This document shows positions 1-10,995 of a DNA stretch of 64,000 nt, one piece after another (positions within the stretch are counted from its first letter, which is position 1; every line of letters starts with the position of its first letter). The DNA lies in the NCBI RefSeq assembly GCF_014839805.1, contig NC_051123.1, positions 3,950,727-4,014,726 of the forward strand, read 5' to 3'. The notes beneath the pieces were generated by a model. It was not told the DNA's origin. It saw nothing but the letters and a program-made list of their open reading frames with translations, and did no database searches. The DNA comes from Manduca sexta (lineage: Eukaryota > Arthropoda > Insecta > Lepidoptera > Sphingidae). Position numbers and translations under genes: made by a program.

Positions 1-501
1 ANNNNNNNNNNNNNNNNNNNNNNNNNNNNNNNNNNNNNNNNNNNNNNNNNNNNNNNNNNNNNNNNNNNNNNNNNNNNNNNNNNNNNNNNNNNNNNNNNNN
101 NNNNNNNNNNNNNNNNNNNNNNNNNNNNNNNNNNNNNNNNNNNNNNNNNNNNNNNNNNNNNNNNNNNNNNNNNNNNNNNNNNNNNNNNNNNNNNNNNNNN
201 NNNNNNNNNNNNNNNNNNNNNNNNNNNNNNNNNNNNNNNNNNNNNNNNNNNNNNNNNNNNNNNNNNNNNNNNNNNNNNNNNNNNNNNNNNNNNNNNNNNN
301 NNNNNNNNNNNNNNNNNNNNNNNNNNNNNNNNNNNNNNNNNNNNNNNNNNNNNNNNNNNNNNNNNNNNNNNNNNNNNNNNNNNNNNNNNNNNNNNNNNNN
401 NNNNNNNNNNNNNNNNNNNNNNNNNNNNNNNNNNNNNNNNNNNNNNNNNNNNNNNNNNNNNNNNNNNNNNNNNNNNNNNNNNNNNNNNNNNNNNNNNNNN
501 N
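1..501. other. assembly gap
   Basis: All bases from 2 to 501 are N, so nothing can be said about this stretch. Confidence 0.99.
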
Positions 502-790
502 TCTATCATATGCGAGAGTCTGCCTAGGTAGGTACCACCGCAATGTCTATTTCTGCCGCTTAGCAGTGTGTAGTCTGTTGTACCGGTTTGAAGAATATTG
601 TAGCCAACGTAACTACTGGACATACGACTTAACATCTCATGTCTCAGGATGGCGAGCGCGTTGGAATACTAAACAATACTTTGTAATTTAGGTGTTGGAC
701 GATGTTTCTACTGTTTATGGATGGTATCGCTTACCATGAGGCGAACGGCAAGCTCGTCACGTCATTCAAAGCAATAAAAAAGACCCTTCA
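502..790 (+). repeat. Rep-C dispersed repeat, 5' end cut by the gap
   Basis: Member of a roughly 300-bp family seen about ten times in the window. It has a constant 3' part reading roughly 'gcttaccat-aggcgaacggcaagctcgtc' and an A-rich tail. Closest relatives are at 12395-12715, 27262-27561 and 47470-47745. Directional A-rich ends suggest a retroposon (SINE or LINE 3' end). No coding sequence is visible. Confidence 0.8.
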
Positions 791-1080
791 AAACAAAAAC
801 CATTCCATCGATGTACGAATAAATTACCATCCCGGCGGAACTCGTTTAAGGGTACGCGAGTAAATTAATTTTATTATCAATTTCGCTCCATTTACTAAGC
901 TTAGGAGTAATAAGGGCGCTGTTATGAAAGTCAAATTGATAATCTCTCGATGGTTTCGGGGACATTCGGTAGCGATGTTATATTCTGTTATTATTTTTTT
1001 TATGTTTATCTGTTTATGAATCAAGAGAATAACAGTGTTTTTAAATAATTTTAATTTCATTTTTTTTATTACGTCCATAG

Positions 1081-1250
1081 GCAGACTGTCTCAGTGGCGT
1101 ATTTGTACTACATGTGCGGTACGGCAGCGCTCTGAGGTCCTAAGTTCGAATCCCGGGTCGGGTAAAGTGATATTTGGGTTTTTCTGCTCAGTCCGGAGTC
1201 TGGAATTTGTGCCCGATATGGTATATAATACAGGGCTGATATAGTTAATA
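1081..1250 (+). repeat. SINE-A, tRNA-derived SINE
   Basis: The head has a pol III A-box-like stretch (cagtggcgtatttgtacta) and a B box (agttcgaatcc). A conserved body follows ('gggtaaagtgatatttgggt...cggagtctggaatttgtgcccgat'). About ten copies occur in the window. The tRNA-like head does not fold into a full cloverleaf, so this is a SINE and not a tRNA gene. Confidence 0.8.
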
Positions 1251-1465
1251 TTTATTAGTAGCATAAAAACTAGTTTAGTAATCTCAAATATTCCTTAAAA
1301 TCCTACACCTGTTTATAATATTGTATATGTTATTCCCCATCTCCAGGTTAGTGACTGTCGGTATTATTTTAGCTCTATCGAATATTTCCATCGAATGCAC
1401 TGAATTAACAGGAAAAAGTGTTCCAACCCAGTTGCGTTTGAGAACAAGTTTTATGTTAGCTCTAA

Positions 1466-1640
1466 TATACATCCTACTAATGTTATAAATGCGAAAGTTT
1501 GTGAGGATGGATGTATGTATGTTTGTTCCTCATTCACGAAAAAACTACTGAACGTATTTTGATGAAACTATACAGTAATATTGGTTATACATCAGAATAA
1601 CACATAGGCTATGATTTATAATGATTTTGTACAATTTGGC
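1466..1640 (+). repeat. Helitron-like fragment (5' part)
   Basis: Matches, in the opposite orientation, the outer part of the complete element at 32433-32692: 'actaatgttataaatgcgaaagt' at the start, then a constant 'aaaactactgaacg.attttgatgaaact' core. The 3' hairpin and CTAG end are missing here. Confidence 0.6.
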
Positions 1641-1766
1641 CATAATATAACGATACGTGTTAAGCGGCAATAGCCTAGTTGGGTGTGGAACGGACTGCCA
1701 AGACGAATGTCCGAAGGTTCAAATGCCAAGGGCACACACCTCTGACTTTTTAAAAAAAATATGTGT

Positions 1767-2284
1767 AATGATTTCTTATGTTTACGCGAATGTTAGACAT
1801 TGAGATAAAACTAAAAACTATTTAACGGATTTTATCGCGGTTTTTTATATATTATTATTTTCTCCCGACGTTTTTCCGTGACTTGAGGTCTGGCAGCCGG
1901 TCTTTTGGGATCCGATTTAATTAAATGTAGAACAGGATCCCAGGCTTGTGCAAGCACAAATTTCAATAGGGAAGATGGTTGGAAGCTTGCACAAGCCTGG
2001 GATCCTGTTCTACATTTAATTAAATCGGATCCCAAAAGACCGGCTGCCAGACCTCAAGACACTGTGAGCTCATTCTGCGTAGATCGGACCGCAACAGATA
2101 AAAATTTCAAAAAGTTGTATATTTGAAAAATGAAGGTAGATATTGTAACTTTGACTTTACGGATGAACAACACCTCAGTCCCCCCGTGACCATGAAGGCT
2201 GCAAAGTCTTCGAAACGTCGGGAGAAAATAATAATATATAAAAAACCGCGATAAAATCCGTTAAATAGTTTTTAGTTTTATTTC
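1767..2284 (+). mobile_element. foldback (terminal inverted repeat) element, copy 1, with 12-bp target duplication
   Basis: It starts AATGATTTCTTATG and ends near 'gttttatttc'. Long inverted ends contain 'cggattttatcgcggtttttta' and its complement. The flanks are an exact 12-bp direct repeat, AAAAATATGTGT, at 1755-1766 and 2285-2296, and the sequence on both sides is one SINE-B, so the insertion is certain. It is longer than other copies because of a nested perfect palindrome (1882-2058). No protein is encoded; the short ORFs on both strands here are images of the palindrome. Confidence 0.9.
1882..2058. repeat. perfect inverted repeat, 74-bp arms, 29-bp spacer
   Basis: Arm 1882-1955 is the exact reverse complement of arm 1985-2058. 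The loop is 1956-1984. The arms are GC-richer than the surroundings and contain GGATCC sites. The palindrome is absent from the other foldback copies (59180-59410, 62892-63014), so it was added to this one. Confidence 0.95.
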
Positions 2285-2525
2285 AAAAATATGTGTGTAT
2301 TCTTTGTGAATTTATCGTTCGCTTTAACGGTGAAGGAAAACATCGTGAGGAAACCTGCAAATCTGAGAAGTTCTCTATAGGAATTTCGAAGGTGTGTGAA
2401 GTCGACCAATCCGCACTAGGCCAGCGTAGTGGACTAATGCCTAATCCGTCTCAGTAGTAGAGGGGGCCCGTGCTCAGCAGTGGGCAAGTATATAATACAG
2501 AGCTGATATTATTATTATATTATTA

Positions 2526-2948
2526 TAACGATACATATCAAGTAAGTTGGAAAACAAATTGCTATCTTGGCGTACGCTGCCTAAACCGTTGGAGTTAGAC
2601 AAAGATGATGTACCGTGGGATTGTTTGTCTTAAATAGTTTTAAATAATATATTTTTAACCTGACTTCAGGAACACAGTTTTTGTTTATTGTTGTCTTATG
2701 TTATAAAATATGTTCTTTAAAAAATCTAGAAAATATTTATATAACCACGTATTTTCATAACAGGTGAAATATAACGCGGGTGTTAAACAGTTTTACGATC
2801 AAAAAGAATGACGATAAAAAATCTTGAAATCTCGTTTATATCCATTATGATACCCCTGTGCCATTTTATAACCCAACTTATTCTACGTTTCTCGTCATGA
2901 ACTGTTAGCGAGCGCATCCTTTCTATAGTATGGTTTTGTCATCCTACC
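2526..2948. other. no recognisable feature
   Basis: AT-rich unique-looking sequence. No splice-bounded open frame and no repeat match elsewhere in the window were seen. Confidence 0.5.
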
Positions 2949-3215
2949 TACTGTAGGTATGAGCCAGGAGTCTGGAATAGTGCCCGATATTTTAAAGTTC
3001 TGTGCCCGGTTTATTGTGTGGTTACACTGTTGTTTACTGTGTGTGTGTGTGTGTGTATGTTTTTTTTCTTTTTATACTTTTTTGTTGTATTTATGTGTGG
3101 GTAGAGAAATAAATGGTTTAAATGATATAGAGTTCGGCTCGCCCATCATATCATGGGACAGAATGCACATCGCAATGTGGGTGCACTGGTTGTACTTCTG
3201 CCTACGCCTTCGAGA
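2949..3215 (+). repeat. SINE-A 3' part with (TG)n tract
   Basis: It lacks the tRNA-like head. It carries the SINE-A body ('ggagtctggaatagtgcccgat', then 'atcatatcatgggac' and the 'gggtgcactggttgtacttctgcctacgcc' end), with a TG microsatellite at about 3041-3056 inserted in the middle. Confidence 0.7.
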
Positions 3216-5415
3216 ATAAACCGTGAGGTGTGTATACATACACTTTAGAATGGGTTTAATGTATAATATGTTAGTGTTTAAATTTTCTTCTTTATGGCGT
3301 TCCGAATAAAAATATAATTAGGTAGGTCTTTGTTACTTCATTTTGAACTTTCAGGTTAAGTTATGATGGAACTGGCATATCTATGTTGGTAAATAGTCGT
3401 TAAATAAAATAAACATAACAAGAATCTATAATTTTATTAATGCGGTTATTATTAGTTTGCTCTTATATTAACGAGATTGAAATTTAGAAATGGAACGCCG
3501 TGTAATACAAATGGATTATACGTTAAACATAAACAGAATGACGTTAAAATATTAAGCCTTAAACGTGATGTAGTACTTATAACTTTGAGTCCAAATCTCG
3601 AAACCTGTATAACATTATAGTCAGATCAAACAAACAAACCGCAAAGAACCTGAATAGTCCATTAGGACTATTTATATCAACGGATATGTTAGAAAGTCCG
3701 GCCAAATTTGTAGAACTAGGGCAATATTAGCATGTTTAAAATAGATAAAAAAATTAAAACAAATAATGCATAAAATTATTACCCCATTAAGCATTCAAGC
3801 ACTAAAATCCTCAGTAATAAATATTAACAAACATCCTACCGGTTTATGCTAACAATTCGACCTCAAAGACTACATCTGAGGGATTCAAAACAAAGTAATA
3901 TAACAGTAGTTTACTTAAGCCTTAAAAGCGCTATATCCGCGGAGCCCTTTGAAAGCCTTAAAGATGAGCATGTGCTATATAAACGACAGAGATAGCAAAC
4001 AAGATTAATAAAGTACGTCATAAAAACGCAAATAAGATGTATAGCAGATAAACATGTCTAAACCTTTGATGTAACATAGACAAAAAGTGAAATATGCTAA
4101 GGAAATACGACATAATGCATGGCTGAATAGTAAATTCTAAATTCAAATTATATCTACCATAGATCAACTAGATACTTTGCATTAGAACCTTACCTCATCC
4201 AAACGTTGTACGATCATGATGTCCACCCATTAATTCTTTTTCAAATTAGTCCATTATTAACTATTTTTGTTCGATTCAGGCAAAGGCATGCAAACATTAT
4301 TCCTTAAATCTGCATGATTCGTAAAATAATCGTATTCACTCATCTTCACCAATTGTTACAGATCTGTCAACATGAATGTCCGAAGTCAACACTGAGTCTA
4401 AAGCCACCTTAAAACACCGCAATGTCATTTTTCAGTCCAAAAACATTCGTGCAAAACTGTGCTGATTGATTTTAATGGTTTTTTATAAGATTTATGATCT
4501 GCCACGTTGAATTTTATAAGAAAATATTGTTCCTCAGCGGATGGGCAGCTTGGCACATTCCGCCATTTTGCAAGATTCCGCGCATGCGCGCTCCGGAGTC
4601 GACACATGCGCCCTGAGTATTTACGATGAAAAATTAAAATTGGCATTGTTTTGGTTTCACGCCTTATATAAAATTAAAGAAGTAGCTTGGCGGAATTTAT
4701 GGGTTGCTGGGAAAAATAAGCTTATTTCTGAGTGTTTTCTGCGAATAATCTCTAATCGACATTACTCCGGGAAATAAACAATATTGAAACAAAAATAATT
4801 CTTGTTTTGTCAAGATGAAGGTATTTTAAAAAAGTTTTGTATCTATGCATAGAAAGACACGGATTAGAATTTTATTACAAAACGTCGCAATTACGACTAC
4901 ACTCAAAGACGTTAAACAGTTAGTTATAGAGTGGACATCAGGATCTAATTTGTGCTCCCAAAGTTATTAACAATTGGTAATTGTAAGGCATTGTCTTGTT
5001 GGATATGTCCGTGCTACACGATCTCACAGCGTCCTTAAACATTAATACAAAAATAACATACTTACAGAAAATATGCTAATATGTGCATTAAAAACATGCA
5101 AATCAAGATGTGGAAAAATATGAAGTATTTTACATTAATGTTTTGCTGTTTTACGATATATTGAGGAACCATTGCATATGCGCAAAATTATTGTATGATA
5201 ATATTTCCAATATCTACTCTATATAATCTTAGACCTCTTTGATTATACTGACCTTATAAAAATAAAAAAATAACCCGAAAAACATTTCATTACGAATGCC
5301 GTAGACCTAAGTATAGCATCATACAAACTTTTAGCATCAAAATATGTATTCTAGACTGATTTAGATTAACTCACCAGCTTAATTTTTTATCTGTGCATTT
5401 TGAACTTTTTTCTTT
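3216..5415. other. mostly unique AT-rich intergenic DNA
   Basis: No exon-like frame or repeat was recognised, apart from the CpG-rich spot at 4550-4612 listed separately. Candidate ORFs here are short and have no recognisable domain. Confidence 0.5.
4550..4612. promoter_or_regulatory. CpG-rich spot with NRF1-like palindrome
   Basis: Within AT-rich DNA there is 'ccgccattttgc' (YY1/Pho-like) followed by 'cgcgcatgcgcgc', which fits the palindromic GCGCATGCGC core of NRF1/erect-wing sites. A second 'acatgcgcc' half lies nearby. Such clusters mark housekeeping promoters, but no first exon could be tied to it on either strand, so this is only a candidate. Confidence 0.3.
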
Positions 5416-5416
5416 T

Positions 5417-5850
5417 TTTTGTCGTACCTCGATAAAGTGGCTTCACTGCACCTGAAGTTAAGCGAAGTGAAGTTCATAAAAACTACCGACCGCCCAAAAA
5501 TACAAGCATCCCCGGACAGTTGGCACAGTCATGCCGGCCTTCTTGCTTCTTCATTGCTTCTTCACGCTCCACTTGAAGGACCCCAAGTTCTAGGAAGGAG
5601 GGAACACGTATGCTGGCAAACTATTCCACAGCCTGATGGTGCGGCACAGGTATAAGTTTTCTATCCTTTTAGTTCGCGCCGAGTTGAAAGACACCACCAA
5701 GCTGTGGTCCCGCAAGCAAGCACGTGTGGCTCTGGAACGGAAAGGTGAGGATGGGATAAAATTCAACAATTCTTGAGACCACTCACCATGATACAGACGA
5801 AAAGCACTCACCATGAATAGACGATAGAAAAACTGAGTGAGACGATCTCC
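5417..5850 (-). pseudogene. LINE reverse-transcriptase C-terminal fragment (CR1/L2/Rex-like)
   Basis: The minus frame at 5590-5814 reads like the C-terminal tail of insect LINE pol proteins: an 'RLYHGEWSQEL' segment, then 'RATRA', 'ARTKRIENLYLCRTIRLWN' and a final 'SLPAYVF'. The basic residue-plus-'LWNSLP' ending is typical of that position. There is no catalytic RT domain, and the frame breaks upstream (higher coordinates). A dead 5'-truncated copy. Confidence 0.6.
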
Positions 5851-5889
5851 TGCCTCAACTGCAGTGGCTCTAAATTTTTTGTGACGTCT

Positions 5890-6090
5890 GCATCATTGAA
5901 CTACGAAAAAGAGTCCCAACCTTAATTCTTTGTGACGTTTGCTGAAAAAGGGTCCTAGCCTTATTTCTATGTGACGTTTGATAAAAAGAGTCCCAACCCT
6001 ATTTCTATGTGACGTTTGATGAAAAAGAGTCCCAACCTTATTTCTTTCTGACGTTTGACGAAAAAGAGTCCCAACCTTATTTTTAAATAC
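5890..6090. repeat. 39-bp minisatellite, about 5 units
   Basis: The unit is roughly 'gaaaaagagtcccaacctt' plus 'atttctatgtgacgtttga'. Five imperfect copies lie between 5905 and 6085, and a degenerate unit continues to the left (5870-5900). The repeated reading frame on the minus strand (repeated 'VGTLF') is a product of the tandem structure; there is no other sign of coding. Confidence 0.85.
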
Positions 6091-6304
6091 ATCCCTGGAT
6101 ACAGAGCTAATTAAATTCATGTGTAATTGTCAAAAGAGTATCGCAGCGCGTCTGTTTTTGTAATGAGGCTGTTGACTTCACTTTAAAACATTGTAAAATA
6201 ATGGTTTCACGTATACCTTATCTACTGGAGTGAAGTAGATAATATTTTGTATATGCGTGTCCATTGTCCACTTCATTGGCTAATTCGTTGCCAAAATAAG
6301 GCAA

Positions 6305-6505
6305 ATTTATAACCAAAAGCAATCACGCACCACGCTGTTATCTCCGAAGGGGTAGACACAGGTGTAACGAGTGCATACGCTTTTGGCCATGTGTGTTCCG
6401 TCCCATGATATAATTTGCGAATCTATCGTCAAATCGAGCACAAACTCCGGGCTGATACCGAGCAAATAAATCTTCACTTTGCCCGACCCGGGACTCGAAC
6501 CCAAA
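6305..6505 (-). repeat. SINE-A, reverse orientation
   Basis: Reverse complement of the SINE-A body and B box ('gggttcgagtcccgggtcgg'). The tRNA head is incomplete at the right edge. Confidence 0.75.
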
Positions 6506-6732
6506 CTTTAGAGAACTTTACAAACAGTAATATTACAATATGTATAATATATAATATCGATGCTTTCGTACAAATTATTTAAAAAAAATATATAATTCAT
6601 AAATTTGGTATGCATGATGTTTTAAACAGAGTAATGCAAATAAAGTTCATCTGATAGACATTTATAACTTTATATAAAATTGCAAGCCACGGCGCTCATC
6701 ACTTTTAAACATCAGATTATTACATTGAAATT

Positions 6733-7017
6733 ATACTAGTTTTAGGATTATATCAAAGTTTTTTATATTTTATTTTTCTACCGACGCGACGTTTCGGTGA
6801 ACTTGCAGCCTTCATGATATTTTTTTGTAATTTCTATAATTGTAAAATCTTAGTAGATATTATAACTTTGCAATTCGGACGCCTCACACGTCCGCCTCGT
6901 ATGAACACTGCAGTCTTCAAAACGTCGGAAGAAAAATTAATAACAAAAAACCGCAAAAAAATTCGAAACTAGTTTTTTCGATGTTCTAACATTCGTATAA
7001 ATATATTCACGGTACGT
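6733..7017 (-). mobile_element. foldback element, copy in reverse orientation
   Basis: Shares the family ends ('actagtttt..gat' / 'aaaaaaccgcaaaaaaattcgaaactagtttt'), the internal 'gacgtttcggtgaacttgcagccttcat' and a degenerate copy of the outer 'gaatgttagaac' segment at the right end. More diverged than the copies at 1767 and 59180; a target duplication could not be identified. Confidence 0.7.
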
Positions 7018-7020
7018 AGA

Positions 7021-7595
7021 ACTTGATTGATATGGAGAACTCCCCGGGTATATTTATATTTTCATTTCTGCTTGAACGTTACATAGATATTATTTGTTAC
7101 TGATGACGATATTCCGATGATTTGAAAATTTTGAATTATCATTACAATAGTATTTAACATAATAAAGTTAGCTTAGTGGATAAGCTTTATAATTAAAAAT
7201 TACTTTTCGTTTATTACGATTACAACTAAACATATTGTTAGTTTCGTCATTTAATTGAACAGTGAACCTTTATTAATCTTTTCTCGAGAAATATTTTCGC
7301 GGCATAAAAATTTATAGCACTCAGAGGTAGTATAGCATCCTATATAAGAAATCGTGGTCCATCAGATTTAGTATCCAATATTTATTCTTACTCAAAAAAA
7401 AAATACTTTAAATAGAATTTAGTCTATTTTGTGAGTAGTGTGCGATCTTACATCTTCGTAGGCAGACCCTTCTAATTCTGAAGTAGGCAATTTATTTATC
7501 GATCTATTATAAATCAGTAGGAGGAAAAGGCGTAACCAGATCACAATATATTGCTTACTAGGAGTAGCTCGCGGCTGCGCCTATCAAACCCTTCT
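7021..7595. other. no recognisable feature
   Basis: AT-rich DNA with many stops in all frames and no repeat family recognised. Confidence 0.45.
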
Positions 7596-7845
7596 CATTA
7601 TCCTGGTGGTAAAAGAGCTGGTGGCAGGATATTTTTATATCCGCCCGGATAAAACAAACTCGCCATAGTGGCTCACGTAAGTGTGTCGCGTTCCGGAATC
7701 AGCCTGTGTATGTATATCCGGTTCCAACAGGCCGGCATAATTTAATTTAGGGTTATCTCATCTCTCATCAGTCGATGTTTTATTGGACCCCATTCCACTT
7801 ACCATCAGGTGCAGGGAGATTACTTGTCCGTGCTCGTAAAAAAAA
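7596..7845 (+). repeat. Rep-D dispersed repeat
   Basis: Family defined by 'cgccatagtgg-ccacgtaagtgtgtcgcg', 'atatccggttccaacaggccggcataat' and 'attggacccc-ctccacttaccatcaggtgcag', ending in an A-rich tail. Ten or so copies occur on both strands in the window. No coding potential was seen. Confidence 0.8.
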
Positions 7846-8094
7846 TCGTAGGAAACTTTTCTAAAATGAAAAGTAGGTCATGTTAATTTAGGACATAATC
7901 TATCTCTGTCACAAACATCATCCAAATCTGTTGAGCTATTTATGCTGTAACTTACAACATACAAACGCCTTACAAACTTTCGTATTTACATAAAGAATTG
8001 TATGTTAGTAAACGTGACCTTTGGAATTTGCGAAAACATGCTTTTATTAGTATTTTGCAATTTTTTCAGGCAATTTTTTGTTTAGACTGCTTTG

Positions 8095-8195
8095 GTTATA
8101 TTTTAGTTGTGTTGCGTACGTGTTGTCCAGGTCAGTCAGGTCTCGAGTTCAACCCCGGGACAGGCGAAGTGATATTGGCTTTTTCTCTTTAGTAT
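8095..8195 (+). repeat. SINE-A fragment
   Basis: B-box region 'ctcgagttcaaccccgggacaggcgaagtgatattggct' matches SINE-A; the rest is missing. Confidence 0.6.
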
Positions 8196-8448
8196 TAGGC
8201 TAATTTCATACTCAAAATGATAGCCGGTAATGACGATACGCTCGCCCCACCATGAAACTAAACATCACTAGCAAAATTTGCCAGTAATATTGAAGGAAAC
8301 TGCAATAAAATAGTTGTTCTGGTAGCGTCTATGCATCCAAAGTTTCCCGTTTCTCGACAAAGAGTTGTTCCAGTTTTTCGATTGGATAAGTACCTAAGTT
8401 ACTAACGCAGCTGAGTTTCTCTGGAGTGGAATATATTTATTTATTACC

Positions 8449-8612
8449 TTTAGTTCGCGGCACCGCGTGGTTTAATTTTGCTAGTATAAAACTCCCTTTA
8501 TATACTTTTCCAGTATAAAAACTATAATATATCCTTCCTAGGATCTCAGTCTATCTCAGTCTATCTACCAAATTTCATCGAAATCAGTTTTGTGGTTCAG
8601 CCAAACAACCAA
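8449..8612 (-). repeat. Helitron-1 type fragment
   Basis: Reads in reverse 'gttcgcggcaccgcgtgg' (remnant of the 3' GC hairpin) and 'accaaatttcatcgaaatcagtt', the recurring core of the Helitron-1 family. Both ends are incomplete. Confidence 0.55.
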
Positions 8613-9144
8613 ACAGAAAAATGCCGTAGCGTGCAACTCAATAGGATCATTGCAACGTCATGTATATTTTGGCAAGTCAACATTTTATAATTTTGTACCA
8701 TTTAATAAAGTCGATTTACCTCTGCAAAGGTTGCACTTGATTATAATATTTTATTGTTACAACTGTTAGGTTTAAGATTACGGGAACATTAATTTTTATA
8801 ACTTTGTGTTTTTGTTTTGTAGATTTGTAAGTTTTGTATATTAATTTTTGTATTCAATAATGGGGGTGATATTTTCATTAATGATAAACCCTCTAAGGAA
8901 ATAAAGAGAAAAAAAAAATTGTTACAACCTACCTACACTTAACAGACAGCCGCTAATTATAATACACAATGTTGGTAATTACTTATTATCGACATTTTTC
9001 TATGGTCTATAATTGTATGGTTAACTCACACAAAGCCTCTGATGCACATTGCTAAATTCCCAACTGAAATAGTATTTGCATTTGTTCCTATGTTTATATT
9101 ATTGTATTTAATAATACAGGGCTGATATTAATACTATCAAATCT

Positions 9145-9423
9145 ATACTAATATATAATGCTAAAGAGTTTGTTTGATAATCGTAGGAACTTTTTTACCG
9201 ATTTTATATTATCGCTGGATGCGGGCCGTTTCCAATAGAACGATCTAGAAATCTTTGAGGCCCATATTCAGCTGTGGACATCCTAAAGCTGATGATGTTG
9301 ATTATAATGATTTTCGCTATTAGGAAGCTACATTACTTCTGAGTGCTGTAGGTTTTCTATCCCGGGACTTTTGTCTCATAAAAACTTTTTTAACGCGGGC
9401 GGAGACGCGAGCAAAAGCTAAAA
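9145..9423 (+). mobile_element. Helitron-1 copy with a LINE tail inside
   Basis: It starts 'tctatactaatatataatgctaaagag' and ends with the 3' hairpin region 'aacgcgggcggagacgcgagcaaaagcta'. Between them (about 9205-9300) lies a LINE 3' end of the type found at 11489-11594 ('gatgcgggccgttt...cagctgtggac...ctgatgatg'). Confidence 0.6.
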
Positions 9424-9717
9424 TATAACAGCCATGTTCCAGAGGTAATTGAAAATAACACGCATAACGCGTTTCAATTAGTAATTATCCCTAGTACATA
9501 TTTATCTATGAATATTAGTTTATGTAATTTACAGTAGAATTAGTGATTATTATAAAGTCGAAAGATTTGTTTATAACTAAATAATTCTAGAAGTAATGAA
9601 CCGCTTTTAATAATAATTAGTACAATGGACAGCTACTTTATGCAGATGTAATTTACTATATTTTATTCCATCAGTAAATGTGCAGTACTTATATGGATGT
9701 CCGAATGAAATAATCTA

Positions 9718-9935
9718 TATTATTATATAAAGGTGAAGACTTTGTTTGCTTAAACGCGCTAATCTCACTTGTTACAATTGGAAATTTGTTTTAGTGTTGG
9801 ATAGCCTATTCATCGAGGAAGGTTATAGACTATATATCATCACGCTATGACTAATAGGAGCGGAGCATCAATGAAGCGGGACCTTTAACCCGGAAAACTC
9901 TTTCATGCGGGTGAAACTGCGTGCAAATATTTTAA
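9718..9935 (+). repeat. Helitron-1 copy, short
   Basis: Contains the 5' segment 'attatataaaggtgaagact', one copy of the 123-bp internal unit ('gatagcctattcatcgagg...atatatcatcacgctatgactaataggagcgg'), and a decayed 3' hairpin 'catgcgggtgaaactgcgtgc'. Confidence 0.65.
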
Positions 9936-10057
9936 ATATAAATGAAGTCAGCATGTAAAATATGACTACATAAAATCATAGATTAATTAATTATAAGCAA
10001 TGAACTTTGGAATTCAAAGGTGTAATACCTATACTTTGACATTGCGTTATTAAATGA

Positions 10058-10450
10058 AACCAAATACTCGTCTTCATCTCTGGTAACATTGTGCCAAAAA
10101 TCATCCATGAATGACGGATATTTTCACCAAAAATCTCTGAGCAAAAATCCCAGTTTTAATTTTCTGAATCTTTTATCATTTTGTAGTTTAGTGCAAAAAG
10201 GTTGGCGTGTGCGTGAATGTATTTCTGACTGAAAGTGTGATGTCGCTGCGACGAATTCTGTTAGAGTAATAGTAGTGGCATTAGGGCGCGTAAAATTAAA
10301 ATGATTTTTATTGATATTTATTTCGTTCGAAACTTACACTTTTTTATTTTACATCTACGGTACGAGTAACTTATTATATAGTGTTATTTTCAAGAAGATT
10401 TGTGACACATTAAGTAACACAATGTCATAATGACCCTATATAAGTAGTAA
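10058..10450 (+). repeat. Rep-G dispersed repeat, copy 1
   Basis: Shared with 15360-15690 and 48030-48335. Common blocks include 'cattttgtagttta', 'aaaattaaaatgatttttattgatatttattt', 'tttacatctacggtacgagtaactta' and the end 'cacaatgtcataatgaccctatat'. The class is unknown. Confidence 0.75.
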
Positions 10451-10915
10451 CTACAAAAACTAAAATAAATGTATCGCAAGTCGCAAAACAATCGATTGTG
10501 GAATTCAAAGGATTGAAGTAAGTTGAGCGGATGCCCTGATGTGTCGCCCGGACCGCTGCGGTCCCTCATGCGAACTTAGTTCCTGTTCAACTAATCTCCA
10601 TCTAATTTGACATCGTAACGTACGGGTCTCGGACCGAGGAAATTAAGTTTCAGACACCAGCTATGTGAGTTGCATGGTTTGTTAGAAGTCCGTCAGCGCT
10701 CATAGATTTAGAGTAAAATTATTATCCTTACCAGCTCTATTGATCTTTTGATGATTTTTGTTTACAAAATTAAAGGACTTAGGTTCTTCGATATACCTAT
10801 TGGCGATATCATTAAAGTTATGAATCCATATTCATTGCTTTTAACGACAGCCGTGTGCTTGATTCAAAGAAGCAGCTAAAGGAATATATAGATATTAAAT
10901 AAAGCATTTAGTTGC
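10451..10915. other. no recognisable feature
   Basis: Includes a locally GC-rich piece near 10530-10640, but no open frame with splice sites and no match to other parts of the window. Confidence 0.4.
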
Positions 10916-10995
10916 TTTGAATGACGAGATAAGCTTTCCGTTTGCCTGATGATAACACGATCGCCCATAAACAGAAACCTTCAGCATTTGAAAGC
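10916..10995 (-). repeat. Rep-C 3' fragment
   Basis: 'gaatgacgagataagctttccgtttgcctgatgataacacgatcgcccataaac' is a diverged reverse copy of the Rep-C 3' end. Confidence 0.55.

Larger units (their letters stand above)
1658..2525 (+). repeat. SINE-B, tRNA-derived SINE, interrupted at 1767-2284
   Basis: The head has an A box (tagcctagttgg) and a B box (ggttcaaatgcc, one change from the family). The body includes 'ggtgaaggaaaacatcgtga' and the end 'cagtgggcaagtatataatacagagctgatattattat'. The element is split by a foldback insertion: the left part ends at 1766, the right part restarts at 2285, and the 12 bases at the junction are duplicated. Intact relatives are at 24515-24835 and 52510-52835. 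Confidence 0.85.

Noticed and set aside
1905..2035. Mirror-image ORFs on both strands sharing the same peptide
   Set aside because: They are produced by the perfect palindrome in the foldback element.
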